Assembly (NCBI GenBank): GCA_018897155.1
Contig: JAHILE010000001.1
Span: forward strand, 1-13,605
Direction: 5' to 3'
Source of the DNA: Nanoarchaeota archaeon
GTDB lineage: Archaea > EX4484-52 > LFW-46
Length of the DNA stretch: 13,605 nt
In this document: piece after piece, positions 1 through 6,755 of the stretch
Numbering within the stretch: position 1 is the stretch's first letter
How the letters are laid out: every line of letters begins with the position of its first letter
Made by a program: the position numbers and the translations under genes
Notes under the pieces: model-generated
Told to the model about the DNA's origin: nothing
Databases searched by the model: none
Seen by the model: only the letters and a program-made list of their open reading frames with translations

Positions 1-73
1 ATTCAGGCGCAGTAATGCCTGTAAATGACCTGAAAGAATTCGTTTTTTTATACAGTTTTTCATAGGTTATCAT
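1..73 (-). CDS. Transposase N-terminus, IS5-like, cut by window edge
   Basis: The minus strand from ATG 73-71 reads out of the window as a 24-residue N-terminus containing YEKL, then FRSFTG, then TAPE. This resembles the start of IS5-type (DDE_Tnp_4-like) transposases, where a YEKLL...FRSLTGL...EEF pattern precedes the helix-turn-helix. A purine-rich AGGGGAG lies 6 bases before the ATG, so this start is well placed. Only the N-terminus is visible; no catalytic residue or terminal repeat can be checked. The family call is from recall of the N-terminal pattern. The far end of the insertion sequence probably lies somewhere in 97-136, just before the open frame of the next gene. Confidence 0.55.
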   Translation of the reverse strand, partial: MITYEKLYKKTNSFRSFTGITAPE

Positions 74-96
74 GTTATCTCCCCTGAGATAACATG
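71..96 (-). promoter_or_regulatory. Hairpin over the transposase start codon
   Basis: CATGTTATCTC (71-81) and GAGATAACATG (86-96) form a perfect 11-bp inverted repeat with a 4-base loop. Read on the minus strand, the AGGGGAG ribosome site lies in the loop and 3' arm, and the ATG is the last three bases of the 3' arm. In a transcript reading in from outside, the start would be paired. Such shielding is known for other insertion sequences; its action here is inferred. It could also be a transcription-factor dyad. Confidence 0.6.
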
Positions 97-250
97 GTTT
101 TTGGAGTTTATGTGGTTAATTGCGCAAGAGGTTTAATATATTAAAAAACTTTCTTCTGATTATGAACGGGAAAAAAATAGTATAGTTGATTATGCATCTT
201 ATAAGTATGCAAAAAGGAAATTTGTTGCTGCAAACGTCGGATCCGGAAAA

Positions 251-916
251 TTGATTAATGAGGTTGTAGAAAGTTTTTTGAACTCTAACTCAGGTGCAGA
301 AGAAATTGAACTAGCCGGTTATAGGTATCTCAAGAATTCGGAATTGACATGTACTGAGATGACTCCTAAAATGAGAGAAAGTGTACGCAAAAAATTGACT
401 ATCGAACTTCGCAGTAGTCTTCGTTCTAAGGAAAGGTTGGATGGGGAACTATTCAATAACTTTAATGAATTTACAAAAGAATATCATAACGAAGATATTG
501 AAAAACTCAAGAAATTGAAAAAATCATCTCAAGAATACAGAGATGAGATGGATTCAAAATTAAATTATGTTGATACTCATTATGGAGCTAAATCTAACGC
601 ATATTTTGTTGAAGCGTTACAAAAATATACGGAACATCAGAACGTAAATAAGTCTTCTGATGTAGATTCTTCATTACAAAAAAACTTCAGTCCATTAACT
701 GAATCTTTTGCATATTACCTGAATATACAACGCGGCGACCGACTTAAAGAAGAAGCAAAAGAAACGCTGCTCGAAAACGGAATATACGCTAAAAACAACA
801 AAGAACGTCTGAAGTACGAAATTGCTCTTAGAACCGTTTTCAAGATGCATGATGAAGTCAAGAAATACGGAAATTTAAGCGACGAAGATGCCTTAAATAC
901 ACTTTCAACTAAATGA
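251..916 (+). pseudogene. 5' part of an unknown gene split by IS630
   Basis: A 221-aa product from TTG 251, charged and mostly helical, with a Lys/Glu-rich likely coiled coil around residues 70-105. I do not recognise the family and see no signal peptide or membrane segment. The frame is open back to a stop at 134-136 and the extra 38 codons look protein-like, but hold no ATG, GTG or TTG, so the native start is probably lost to the insertion sequence at 1-136. A TATA-like stretch lies at 132-145. The native sequence ends at codon 893-895; the last residues (NTLSTK) are encoded by the end of the IS630 element. Joining codon 895 to base 2177 continues the frame for 66 residues, giving an original protein of at least 281 aa. 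Whether the truncated product is made is unknown. Confidence 0.65.
896..905 (+). repeat. Left terminal inverted repeat of the IS630 element
   Basis: AATACACTTT, preceded by TA at 894-895. It pairs with 2165-2174 with one mismatch. The transposase stop (TCA on the plus strand, 905-907) starts on its last base. The flanking TTA is shared, so the core TTAARTACACTTT is 12 of 13 identical at both ends. Confidence 0.75.
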
Positions 917-1432
917 TAGCTCTTTTTCTATGTATGCGCCGATAGCATTCATGCCTTCTCTTACAGTTTGAAAATCGCTGTTGTTCAAAACAAATCGTTG
1001 TATCAATCCAAAATCCCGTTCAATAGGATTCAGCCATGAAGATCTTTTCGGCAGCGGAAGGATTTTTATCCTCGGATTCAGGTCAAGAAATATCTGTGTG
1101 TCTTTTGAAGTATGTGCGCTCCAGCCATCCCAAATAAGACATATGTCTTTATCCGGATATATTTCAAGAAGCTTTTGCATAAATTGAATAACAATAAACG
1201 AATTTTTCCAATCATAAAATGAATAATGAACTGCTCTTGTATGGATGTTCCTTGCGGCAAATAAATCGCATATCCCTTTCACTTTTTGGCCGTAAGGGAT
1301 GTGATAATATCCTTTGAAAGTGTATTTTTGTCCGCCATATTCTTTTATGGCTGTTTTTCCTTTTTCGTCAAATGAAATAACAACGCTATTTGCGGGCGGA
1401 TTTGCTATTGCCTGTTCTATAATCTGCTTTTT
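905..1432 (-). CDS. IS630 transposase, catalytic DDE part (orfB, -1 frame)
   Basis: This frame holds the RNase H-like catalytic core: first Asp in VVISFDEKG, second Asp in CLIWDGWSAHTSK, and Glu in SSWLNPIERDFG, with 35 residues between the last two. WLNPIE and the SAHTSK context are typical of IS630. The frame opens only after a TAA at the 5' edge of the A7 run, so the shift must occur within that run. A GTG at 1282-1280 could start a shorter product, but that lacks the first catalytic Asp, so fusion to the upstream part is required for activity. The stop lies at the left terminal repeat. Confidence 0.8.
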   Translation of the reverse strand, partial: KKQIIEQAIANPPANSVVISFDEKGKTAIKEYGGQKYTFKGYYHIPYGQKVKGICDLFAARNIHTRAVHYSFYDWKNSFIVIQFMQKLLEIYPDKDICLIWDGWSAHTSKDTQIFLDLNPRIKILPLPKRSSWLNPIERDFGLIQRFVLNNSDFQTVREGMNAIGAYIEKELSFS

Positions 1433-2064
1433 TTAAAAAAGTTCTTATCAGGGCTGTATTGCCAACGCTTGCTTTTTTCAAGCTTTGCTCCGGATTTATT
1501 CAGTATCTGTCGGACGCTTTCAATGCTTATTGATTTTACAACATTTTTTTCAACAAGATGTTTTTTGAATCTTGGAAGAGTCCATGCAGTAAAAACATAG
1601 CCGAATTCTTTCGGCTCTTTTGAGAAATTCAAAAGAATATTTTTCTTTATTTCCTCAGTAAATTTAGGCTCTGCTCCTTTTGCTTTTTTTCTTTCTAGGG
1701 AGTTCAATCCGTTTTTATTAAATGCTTTTATAGCGTCCCTTACTTTTCTTTCTTCACATCCGACTCTTTCTGCGATTGGTTTTGAAAATAATTTTTCTGC
1801 TGAAAGCAGAATAATTCTTGCCCGATCTTTTGTAAACGAACTTGTTGATTTTGAAGCGTTTTTCAACGCTTCAAATTCTTCTTTCGTTGGTTTTCTTGCA
1901 TAAATCGATGCATTTGATTTATGGCGTTTTCCGAATTTGTAAACCGGTTCAATCGGCCCTAAATACCGGATTACTTTTTGTTTTACCGAACCGTCAATTC
2001 TTTTTCCAGTTACGAAGTATTTGTATTTTCTTCCATTTACGATTTTTATTCGCACATAAGACAT
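1417..2064 (-). CDS. IS630 transposase, N-terminal part (orfA)
   Basis: A 215-aa DNA-binding half. Residues 1-60 form a basic beta-rich leader (YVRIKIVNGRKY, then VIRYLGP). Residues about 60-200 resemble the paired helix-turn-helix / winged-helix region of IS630 transposases, with KDRARIILLSAE, then SKPIAERVGCEERKV and a second helical unit ending SIESVRQILNKSGAK. An AGGTG lies 6 bases before ATG 2064 and a weak ATTATA further upstream. Zero-frame translation ends shortly after a T6A7 run; the catalytic domain continues in the -1 frame, and a full enzyme would be about 386 aa. Either translation or transcription slips there, or the gene is broken. Confidence 0.8.
   Translation of the reverse strand: MSYVRIKIVNGRKYKYFVTGKRIDGSVKQKVIRYLGPIEPVYKFGKRHKSNASIYARKPTKEEFEALKNASKSTSSFTKDRARIILLSAEKLFSKPIAERVGCEERKVRDAIKAFNKNGLNSLERKKAKGAEPKFTEEIKKNILLNFSKEPKEFGYVFTAWTLPRFKKHLVEKNVVKSISIESVRQILNKSGAKLEKSKRWQYSPDKNFFKKSRL
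1428..1440 (-). other. T6A7 slip site joining the two transposase frames
   Basis: The minus strand reads TTTTTTAAAAAAAG, with zero-frame codons TTT TTT AAA AAA AGC. A -1 slip on the A run gives AAA AAG CAG and enters the catalytic frame. It does not fit a standard tandem X XXY YYZ heptamer in this phase, so RNA polymerase slippage or single-tRNA slippage on A7 is more likely. A one-base sequencing or assembly error in a homopolymer is possible. Confidence 0.55.
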
Positions 2065-2161
2065 CCAAACACCTACTATAATTTAGGCACAACATAAATA
2101 TATACTTTTCGGTGTGAATTGAACAAATATATTGAGATAGATTAAAGTTACTCAAATCAAT

Positions 2162-2168
2162 TATAAAG
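2162..2168 (+). promoter_or_regulatory. Outward TATA-like box at the IS right end
   Basis: TATAAAG sits inside the right end of the IS630 element, about 27 bases before ATG 2192 of the host-gene 3' fragment. This is the spacing of a leaderless archaeal start, so the insertion may drive the fragment. Inferred from position only. Confidence 0.35.
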
Positions 2169-2174
2169 TGTACT
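2165..2174 (-). repeat. Right terminal inverted repeat of the IS630 element
   Basis: On the minus strand it reads AGTACACTTT. It is bounded by TA at 2175-2176. It overlaps a TATAAAG box that points out of the element into the 3' fragment of the host gene. Confidence 0.75.
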
Positions 2175-2176
2175 TA

Positions 2177-2377
2177 AAAATAATTCTTCCGATGTCGAAA
2201 TACGTCCGGTCAGTTGATGAGCTGGAAAAGTTTGCGGGTGATGAAAGGAACATTAAGGAGCTCGTACACTATTCAAAGATTGCTTCAAATATGGGTGGTG
2301 ACAAAACAGATTCTTTTGGCGAATATCGCGGTCTTCAAGCACTAAAACACTATAAGAATACTGGCAAAATCCATTAA
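2177..2377 (+). pseudogene. 3' part of the unknown gene split by IS630
   Basis: These 66 residues continue the 5' part at 251-895 in frame once the insertion and one TA are removed: ...DEDAL joins KIILPMSKYV. An internal ATG at 2192 could start a 61-aa product behind the TATA box in the insertion end. The sequence is polar, rich in Lys and Tyr, and ends QALKHYKNTGKIH. I do not recognise it. Its stop overlaps the end of the minus-strand remnant that follows. Confidence 0.65.
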
Positions 2378-2508
2378 TTGCTTTTTCTTTCTCTAATCAG
2401 CTTCATCAGCGCGAGCAGCCCCTTTAAAATCTCCTTTGGAGATGGCGGGTTTCCCGGGATTCTGGCATCAACCGGAATTACCTTATCCGCGCACCATAAT
2501 TCATAGAT
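2374..2508 (-). pseudogene. C-terminal relic of a NuoB/[NiFe]-hydrogenase small subunit
   Basis: The last 40 codons read WCADKVIPVDARIPGNPPSP then a helix KEILKGLLALMKL and stop at 2376-2374. This closely follows the C-terminal signature of the oxidored_q6 family (NuoB, EchC, MbhJ): DK-IPVD-x-x-IPGCPP-x-P followed by an amphipathic helix. The cluster-binding Cys of IPGCPP is Asn here. There is no ATG, GTG or TTG in frame and a stop lies just upstream (2511-2509), so it is a decayed fragment. It overlaps the 3' end of the LCIB-like gene by 8 bases. Assignment rests on motif recall over 40 residues. Confidence 0.5.
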
Positions 2509-3268
2509 TCATTAAATCTATTTCGCTTTTAGTGCCTTCATATGTTTTAATTAACACCGCATCCCGGAAATGCGACATATCCTCAAATCCCGGATCTGTG
2601 TTTATATCAACGGCTCCAAAAACCACGCCGTTTTTTACAGTGGTTGTTAAATGATGCATTGAAAGATCATATAATTTGTCTGTTATGGCTTTTATTTCCA
2701 GTTCGGGATTTTTCAGCGAGAGTATGGCGTCCTTATAATTGGATAGTGTGTCTTCCATACTTTTGAATTCCCAATGATGATCGGGATTGAACTTACCTCC
2801 ATGCCATTTACTCAAAAGGCCCAGAAGTGCGCCGCAACCTAAAGAAATATTTTCTATTGTGGGCCGCTCTACTTTTCCGAGAACGCCATTTTTGTTCATA
2901 GTCGTATGAACGTTTAGTATGAAACATGGATAGTATGGCTCTTCAAAATGATGTTTATACGGCGCAAGTGATTTAATATTAAAATATGTTGCGTTCCCGC
3001 CATAAACCGCAAGATCAAATACTGCTGCAAAAGGGGCATTGTTGACATAGTTTCTCATTTTTCTTTCCACTTCATCCCTGCAGGTAATTGAGCCAACAAA
3101 CGCATTTTCGGGCTCCAAGCCATTATCTTTCAGCAGGTCCAGTATTTTTGGAACAAAATCTTTTGAAGGAATTGCTCCCGGATAATGTTCGTTGATTTTA
3201 TTATAAACATCCTTTTCTGCAAGAATCTTTCGATATTCTATTGTTGCAGCATCCAAATCATTCATCAT
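2501..3268 (-). CDS. LCIB-family carbonic anhydrase homologue
   Basis: A 255-aa soluble protein. Motifs match the LCIB_C_CA family, beta-type zinc carbonic anhydrases known from algal CO2-concentrating systems. GSITCRDEVER (Cys63, Asp65, Arg69) gives the first zinc Cys and the Asp/Arg pair; YGGNATYF with HHFEEP (about 89-111) fits the GG...HH segment; VHTTMNKNGVLGKVERP (His121) gives the zinc His; SLGCGALLG (Cys145) gives the second Cys. All three predicted ligands are present, so activity (CO2 + H2O to HCO3- + H+) is plausible, though some family members are inactive. ATG 3268 is followed by a second ATG; GGTGAT lies just upstream. It is divergent from a beta carbonic anhydrase with 120 bases between. 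Assignment is from motif recall, not a search. Confidence 0.65.
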   Translation of the reverse strand: MMNDLDAATIEYRKILAEKDVYNKINEHYPGAIPSKDFVPKILDLLKDNGLEPENAFVGSITCRDEVERKMRNYVNNAPFAAVFDLAVYGGNATYFNIKSLAPYKHHFEEPYYPCFILNVHTTMNKNGVLGKVERPTIENISLGCGALLGLLSKWHGGKFNPDHHWEFKSMEDTLSNYKDAILSLKNPELEIKAITDKLYDLSMHHLTTTVKNGVVFGAVDINTDPGFEDMSHFRDAVLIKTYEGTKSEIDLMNL

Positions 3269-3388
3269 ATCACCATTGATTATTGTATGACGTTAGCTAC
3301 TGTAGTTACGAGCTAAGTGTTACACAACCTCTTTCATTGAATGTTTTAAGCTTTTAAATGTTTCGCATTTAATAGTGAATGTGATTTT
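3269..3388. promoter_or_regulatory. Divergent promoter region between two carbonic anhydrase genes
   Basis: On the plus strand TTTTAAAT (3352-3359) lies about 33 bases before ATG 3389 and is the likely TATA box. No convincing box was found for the minus-strand gene. TTAGCT (3293-3298) and AGCTAA (3311-3316) form an inverted repeat, with a smaller CTAC-T-GTAG dyad overlapping its left arm. A regulator acting on both genes could bind here. Confidence 0.4.
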
Positions 3389-4177
3389 ATGGAGCTTGCG
3401 GACGTATTTCTTGGAAACCTGAATCATGTTAAAACTGCCGGAAACGGCGCATATGTGCCGCATATGGCTGGCCAGCATCCGTCATTATGCATTTTGCATT
3501 GTTCGGATTCGCGCGAGAATTTCAATCTTATTGCAGATGTGAAGCCTTCTATGGGCGAGATATTCAAAGTGGAAAATGCCGGAAATGTGCTTGACGGCTC
3601 TGTTTCGGCTTTAGGCGGTGTGGCTTATTCTGTTGTGCATCTTGGCATAAAAAACGTGCTTGTATTCGGGCACACCGGATGCGGCGCAATAAAGGCGGCA
3701 TTTGGGAATTATGCTGTTGATGCATGGCCCATAGCAGACCATATACGTTTGCTTGAGCCTGTTGCAAGGCTTTCACAGATAATCATTTCCAGGATAGAAG
3801 GCAGGAATGTTTCGCGGGAAGAAATCTGCAAAAATGATTTGTTTCTTACAAAGGCTGCCGAATTGAATGTGGCTTACCAGGTGAATTATCTGAACCAGGT
3901 ATTCGCAGGCATCGGGATATCCCACATCAAAGTATATGGTGCGATGCACGATCTTCACGGCCATTACGGAGGGGATAACGGTAAATTGTATCTTGTAGAA
4001 TCTCCGAAAGAAGATGGTTTGGATGCATATTTAAGCGCATATAAAAAGAATCTTGCAGTTCTTGACAAACCATTTGGAGATATTTTTTCTGATTTGGGAA
4101 TTTCGTACAACATACCGCTAAAATCATATGCGGTTACCCCTGTGCATGAAGAACATATCGAACAGCAGGCCAAATAG
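3389..4177 (+). CDS. Beta-class carbonic anhydrase
   Basis: A 262-aa cytoplasmic enzyme interconverting CO2 and bicarbonate. All beta-class zinc-site residues are visible: CSDSR (Cys38, Asp40, Arg42), then FGHTGCGA (His95, Cys98), with the VENAGN segment at 61-66 and hydrophobic strands before each motif. The length is slightly above the usual 190-230 aa owing to a C-terminal extension of about 50 residues (LDAYLSAYKKNLAVLDKPF onward) that I cannot assign. ATG 3389 follows the TATA box at 3352-3359. It converges with the DUF4239 gene 44 bases downstream and is divergent from the LCIB-like gene. Class assignment is firm; physiological role is inferred. Confidence 0.93.
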   Translation: MELADVFLGNLNHVKTAGNGAYVPHMAGQHPSLCILHCSDSRENFNLIADVKPSMGEIFKVENAGNVLDGSVSALGGVAYSVVHLGIKNVLVFGHTGCGAIKAAFGNYAVDAWPIADHIRLLEPVARLSQIIISRIEGRNVSREEICKNDLFLTKAAELNVAYQVNYLNQVFAGIGISHIKVYGAMHDLHGHYGGDNGKLYLVESPKEDGLDAYLSAYKKNLAVLDKPFGDIFSDLGISYNIPLKSYAVTPVHEEHIEQQAK

Positions 4178-4221
4178 TTTGAATGCGGTTCATTATCTTG
4201 GATGCCATTGCAGGCCGTAGA

Positions 4222-4956
4222 TTATTGCGCACATTCATCTGATTTTATTATGCGCACAACCTGCCGGTAAGGCTCGTTTGAGACTTCTTCTTCGGCAAGT
4301 TTCATGGATTCAAGCTCATATATCACTATTAGAATCATAAGAACTGCGGCAATCATTGACGATACAATAAAAATTGAAAGCAAATAATTGGGCAATGAAG
4401 TCAATATCAAACCTGTAATCAAAATGCCTGAAAGGAATATGTTGAGAATCCATTGTACTTTCGAAATCTTTGTCTGCGAAAGCACAAGCTGCGAGTTTCT
4501 TGCAGCCGAAGCATCCCGCAATTCATCACCGATGTCGTCAAACAGTTCGACGTCTTTCTGGGTTTTTAATTTTATGTTCGCGAACAATTCCAGAATCTGC
4601 CTGAAAGTCCTGTGCGTTTTTTCGCTTTTCCAGTAGTCGCGCCACTCGATTTCCGGAACCTGTAGGCAGTATTCTATTATTTTGTCTTTCATCCTGGTTG
4701 CCGATACTTTATCCGAAAGCTTTTTTGCAAAGATGTTCGCAGTTATCAGCGAATTGGTTTCCTCTGCTATCGCATCCCTTATCTTGCTGAAGCGCTCCCA
4801 GGCATTATTTATCGTAAATGCGGAAATGAGGCCGTAAATCAGCCCGATTACAGTAAGAAACAGGCTCATTTCATCCAAAGAAAATACGTTTATTGTGTTT
4901 AAAGAAAGCAGGAACGCAGATAATACCGCAAAAACCATGTACGTGTAGGTTCTCAT
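4222..4956 (-). CDS. DUF4239 bestrophin-like membrane protein
   Basis: A 244-aa protein with two N-terminal membrane helices (about 5-26 and 31-50), a soluble helical middle, and two C-terminal helices (about 168-190 and 194-214). The segment after helix 2, AFTINNAWERFSKIRDAIAEE, is the signature of DUF4239, a family distantly related to bestrophin anion channels. A role in bicarbonate or chloride passage is possible; no substrate can be read from the sequence. It lies beside two carbonic anhydrase genes, which makes bicarbonate worth considering. The promoter probably uses the AT tract at 4986-4995 on the minus strand, shared back to back with htpX. Confidence 0.7.
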   Translation of the reverse strand: MRTYTYMVFAVLSAFLLSLNTINVFSLDEMSLFLTVIGLIYGLISAFTINNAWERFSKIRDAIAEETNSLITANIFAKKLSDKVSATRMKDKIIEYCLQVPEIEWRDYWKSEKTHRTFRQILELFANIKLKTQKDVELFDDIGDELRDASAARNSQLVLSQTKISKVQWILNIFLSGILITGLILTSLPNYLLSIFIVSSMIAAVLMILIVIYELESMKLAEEEVSNEPYRQVVRIIKSDECAQ

Positions 4957-5041
4957 ATTTGTCGAATAATATTAGGGATTCTTTCATATATATATGTTTA
5001 AGACGACTTGCGAATACCTATTTAAAAATTGAAGTTCTATT
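4957..5041. promoter_or_regulatory. Divergent promoters of the DUF4239 gene and htpX
   Basis: The alternating AT tract at 4986-4995 lies about 34 bases from minus-strand ATG 4956. TATTTAAA at 5019-5026 lies 19 bases before ATG 5042 and 25 before ATG 5048. Neither start has a clear Shine-Dalgarno site. Confidence 0.5.
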
Positions 5042-5956
5042 ATGCGCATGACTTCAAAACAACCTCTTGCGCGCATCGACATGCAGGACCAGATATCTGC
5101 GAACCGCAGGAATTCGATTCTATTAATGCTGATTGTACCGGCAATAATGGTGCTTCTGATATATTCAATCGGAATGGTGTATAATCCAAGTGCGATTTTC
5201 ACATTCCTCATCATAGGCACGATTTTCTCAATGGTTTTCACAATAGGCTCATATTACTATAGCGATAAAATCGTTCTTGCGACAACAGGCGCAAGGCCGG
5301 CAACAAAGCAGGAGAACGCGTTTTTAGTTAATACTGTCGAAGGACTTGCGCTTGCGGCAGGAATGCCTGCGCCAAGAATCTATGTTCTTGACAGCCCGGA
5401 TATCAACGCTTTTGCAACAGGCAGGGATCCTGCGCACGGAATAATTGTTGTCACAACAGGAATCATGCAGCGCCTGAACCGCCAGGAGCTTGAAGGGGTG
5501 GTTGCGCACGAAATGTCGCATATAGCGAATTTTGACATAAGATTCGCAACGCTTATCGCAGTTCTTGTCGGAATGGTCAGCATCATCAGCCAGATGTTTC
5601 TGAGAAGCCTGTGGTTCAACTCAGGCGGCAATGACAGAGGGCGCGGAAATGCTATTTTTGTTGTTATAGGCATTGTTCTAGCAATACTTGCGCCGATTGT
5701 AACTCACTTGATACAATTGGCTGTTTCGCGCCAGAGAGAATATCTGGCAGACGCAAACGGAGCGTTTTTGACGCGATATCCTGAAGGATTGGCGTCTGCG
5801 CTTGAGAAAATTTCAAAGTCAGCGACAACAATCAAGCCATCGGGAGCCGTGTCTCATCTTTTCTTTGCAAACCCGGTAAAGCGCCTGAACGCAGAAAGCA
5901 TGTTCTCGACGCATCCGCCGATAGATGAGCGAATCAAAAGATTAAGGGCGATGTAA
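5042..5956 (+). CDS. htpX: Membrane zinc metalloprotease HtpX (M48)
   Basis: A 304-aa membrane-anchored protease, a membrane quality-control enzyme that cleaves misfolded membrane proteins. It shows two N-terminal membrane helices (about 26-46 and 51-73), the HEMSH zinc motif at 156-160 (HExxH), two further helices (about 166-190 and 204-226), then SRQREYLADANGAF with Glu233 as third zinc ligand. The C-terminal LFFANP...FSTHPPIDERIKRL is the standard M48B ending. Length and architecture are normal. The second ATG (5048) fits a leaderless transcript from the TATA box at 5019-5026 better, so the true start may be two codons later. It is divergent from the DUF4239 gene. Confidence 0.95.
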   Translation: MRMTSKQPLARIDMQDQISANRRNSILLMLIVPAIMVLLIYSIGMVYNPSAIFTFLIIGTIFSMVFTIGSYYYSDKIVLATTGARPATKQENAFLVNTVEGLALAAGMPAPRIYVLDSPDINAFATGRDPAHGIIVVTTGIMQRLNRQELEGVVAHEMSHIANFDIRFATLIAVLVGMVSIISQMFLRSLWFNSGGNDRGRGNAIFVVIGIVLAILAPIVTHLIQLAVSRQREYLADANGAFLTRYPEGLASALEKISKSATTIKPSGAVSHLFFANPVKRLNAESMFSTHPPIDERIKRLRAM

Positions 5957-6004
5957 TTCGATTTGTGCTCCAAAATCTCATATACGGCAGATATTGCGCA
6001 TCCG

Positions 6005-6038
6005 TTAGTGTTATCACTAATGAGAAACGTATTTAAAG
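6005..6038 (+). promoter_or_regulatory. Promoter with upstream dyad for the 218-aa gene
   Basis: TTTAAAG (6032-6038) lies about 28 bases before ATG 6063. Upstream, TTAGTG (6005-6010) and CACTAA (6015-6020) make a perfect 6-bp inverted repeat with a 4-base spacer. Its position just before the box suits a regulator site, or the 3' end of the htpX transcript. Confidence 0.5.
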
Positions 6039-6062
6039 TTATGTTGTCCAGTATTGGTTGTT

Positions 6063-6719
6063 ATGCAAACAGAAACTAACAATTCGCTTACAGGGCATGA
6101 TTGCGGAAGAAAATACAGAATAGTGGATACAAAATACTTCCCCCGGAATGATCTCCTGATAACAAACGTGTTTAGCAGAATAAAAAAATATTCTGACGGG
6201 GAACTTGTCAATGAGATTCTTCTCGGGCATAAATATGTGAATAAAGACGCGAGTCTGGTATTCAACTACTCAGTCATACGGATCGGCATGACCGAACTCG
6301 GTGTTGCGCCCAATTATGCAAAGATTCTTAATTCCGGCGGGGATTTCAAGGAATTTCAGATGGAAAACATCTTAAGTACACATATTCTTAATGGAGAAGA
6401 AAAAAAGCTCGCATTTGATCCATATAGCGATTTTTGCAAATCCTGTGAAAAGAACCTGAAGAGTTCAAGGTCTCGTCTTGATTCAGATGCAATCTGCTGG
6501 TTCATTGCTTACGGCAAAAAACACCTGCAGGATTTTGTAACTGACCCGAAAAATAAGACTGCCGAAGATGAACCCGCAGGAGATCTTGCATGGTATTCCA
6601 AAATGAATGAGAAAGAAATCGATGACATCTTCTGGTTTCTTGAAAAAAAGCTTGGCGTTGATACACTTTATAAATCATGGACTGACGGTATGAAAATTGA
6701 GAACCCGAACGGGGTTTGA
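6063..6719 (+). CDS. Unknown 218-aa protein
   Basis: I do not recognise the family. The protein looks soluble, with mixed alpha/beta character. FCKSCEKN (around 119-126) has a CxxC pair, with another Cys near 142 (ICWF); a metal or redox site is conceivable, but no full four-ligand set is seen. The C-terminal half has acidic and aromatic helices (EIDDIFWFLEKKLG). The start at ATG 6063 is chosen over TTG 6054 because it fits the TATA box at 6032-6038. The stop is TGA 6717-6719; the same frame stays open 40 more codons, but those run into the next promoter and are probably not translated. Confidence 0.7.
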   Translation: MQTETNNSLTGHDCGRKYRIVDTKYFPRNDLLITNVFSRIKKYSDGELVNEILLGHKYVNKDASLVFNYSVIRIGMTELGVAPNYAKILNSGGDFKEFQMENILSTHILNGEEKKLAFDPYSDFCKSCEKNLKSSRSRLDSDAICWFIAYGKKHLQDFVTDPKNKTAEDEPAGDLAWYSKMNEKEIDDIFWFLEKKLGVDTLYKSWTDGMKIENPNGV

Positions 6720-6755
6720 AATATTCTTGAAAACATGGGCCTTGTTGATATGTGG

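Larger units (their letters stand above)
896..2174 (-). mobile_element. IS630-family insertion sequence, 1279 bp
   Basis: The element carries a DDE transposase in two frames. Its ends are AATACACTTT (896-905) and, inverted, AGTACACTTT (2174-2165), 9 of 10 matching. It is flanked by TA at 894-895 and 2175-2176, the target duplication expected for this family. Removing the element plus one TA restores an uninterrupted reading frame across the host gene, strong internal support for these boundaries. The transposase stop codon abuts the left repeat. At the right end, 110 bases of non-coding DNA separate the repeat from the transposase start. Confidence 0.85.

Noticed and set aside
110-136. Start of the split gene at ATG 110
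   Set aside because: This ATG is in the correct frame but a TAA at 134-136 blocks it; the region is more likely the end of the IS5-like element.
1078-1260. 60-aa minus-strand ORF inside the transposase
   Set aside because: It is an out-of-frame shadow; the DDE residues are all in the other frame.
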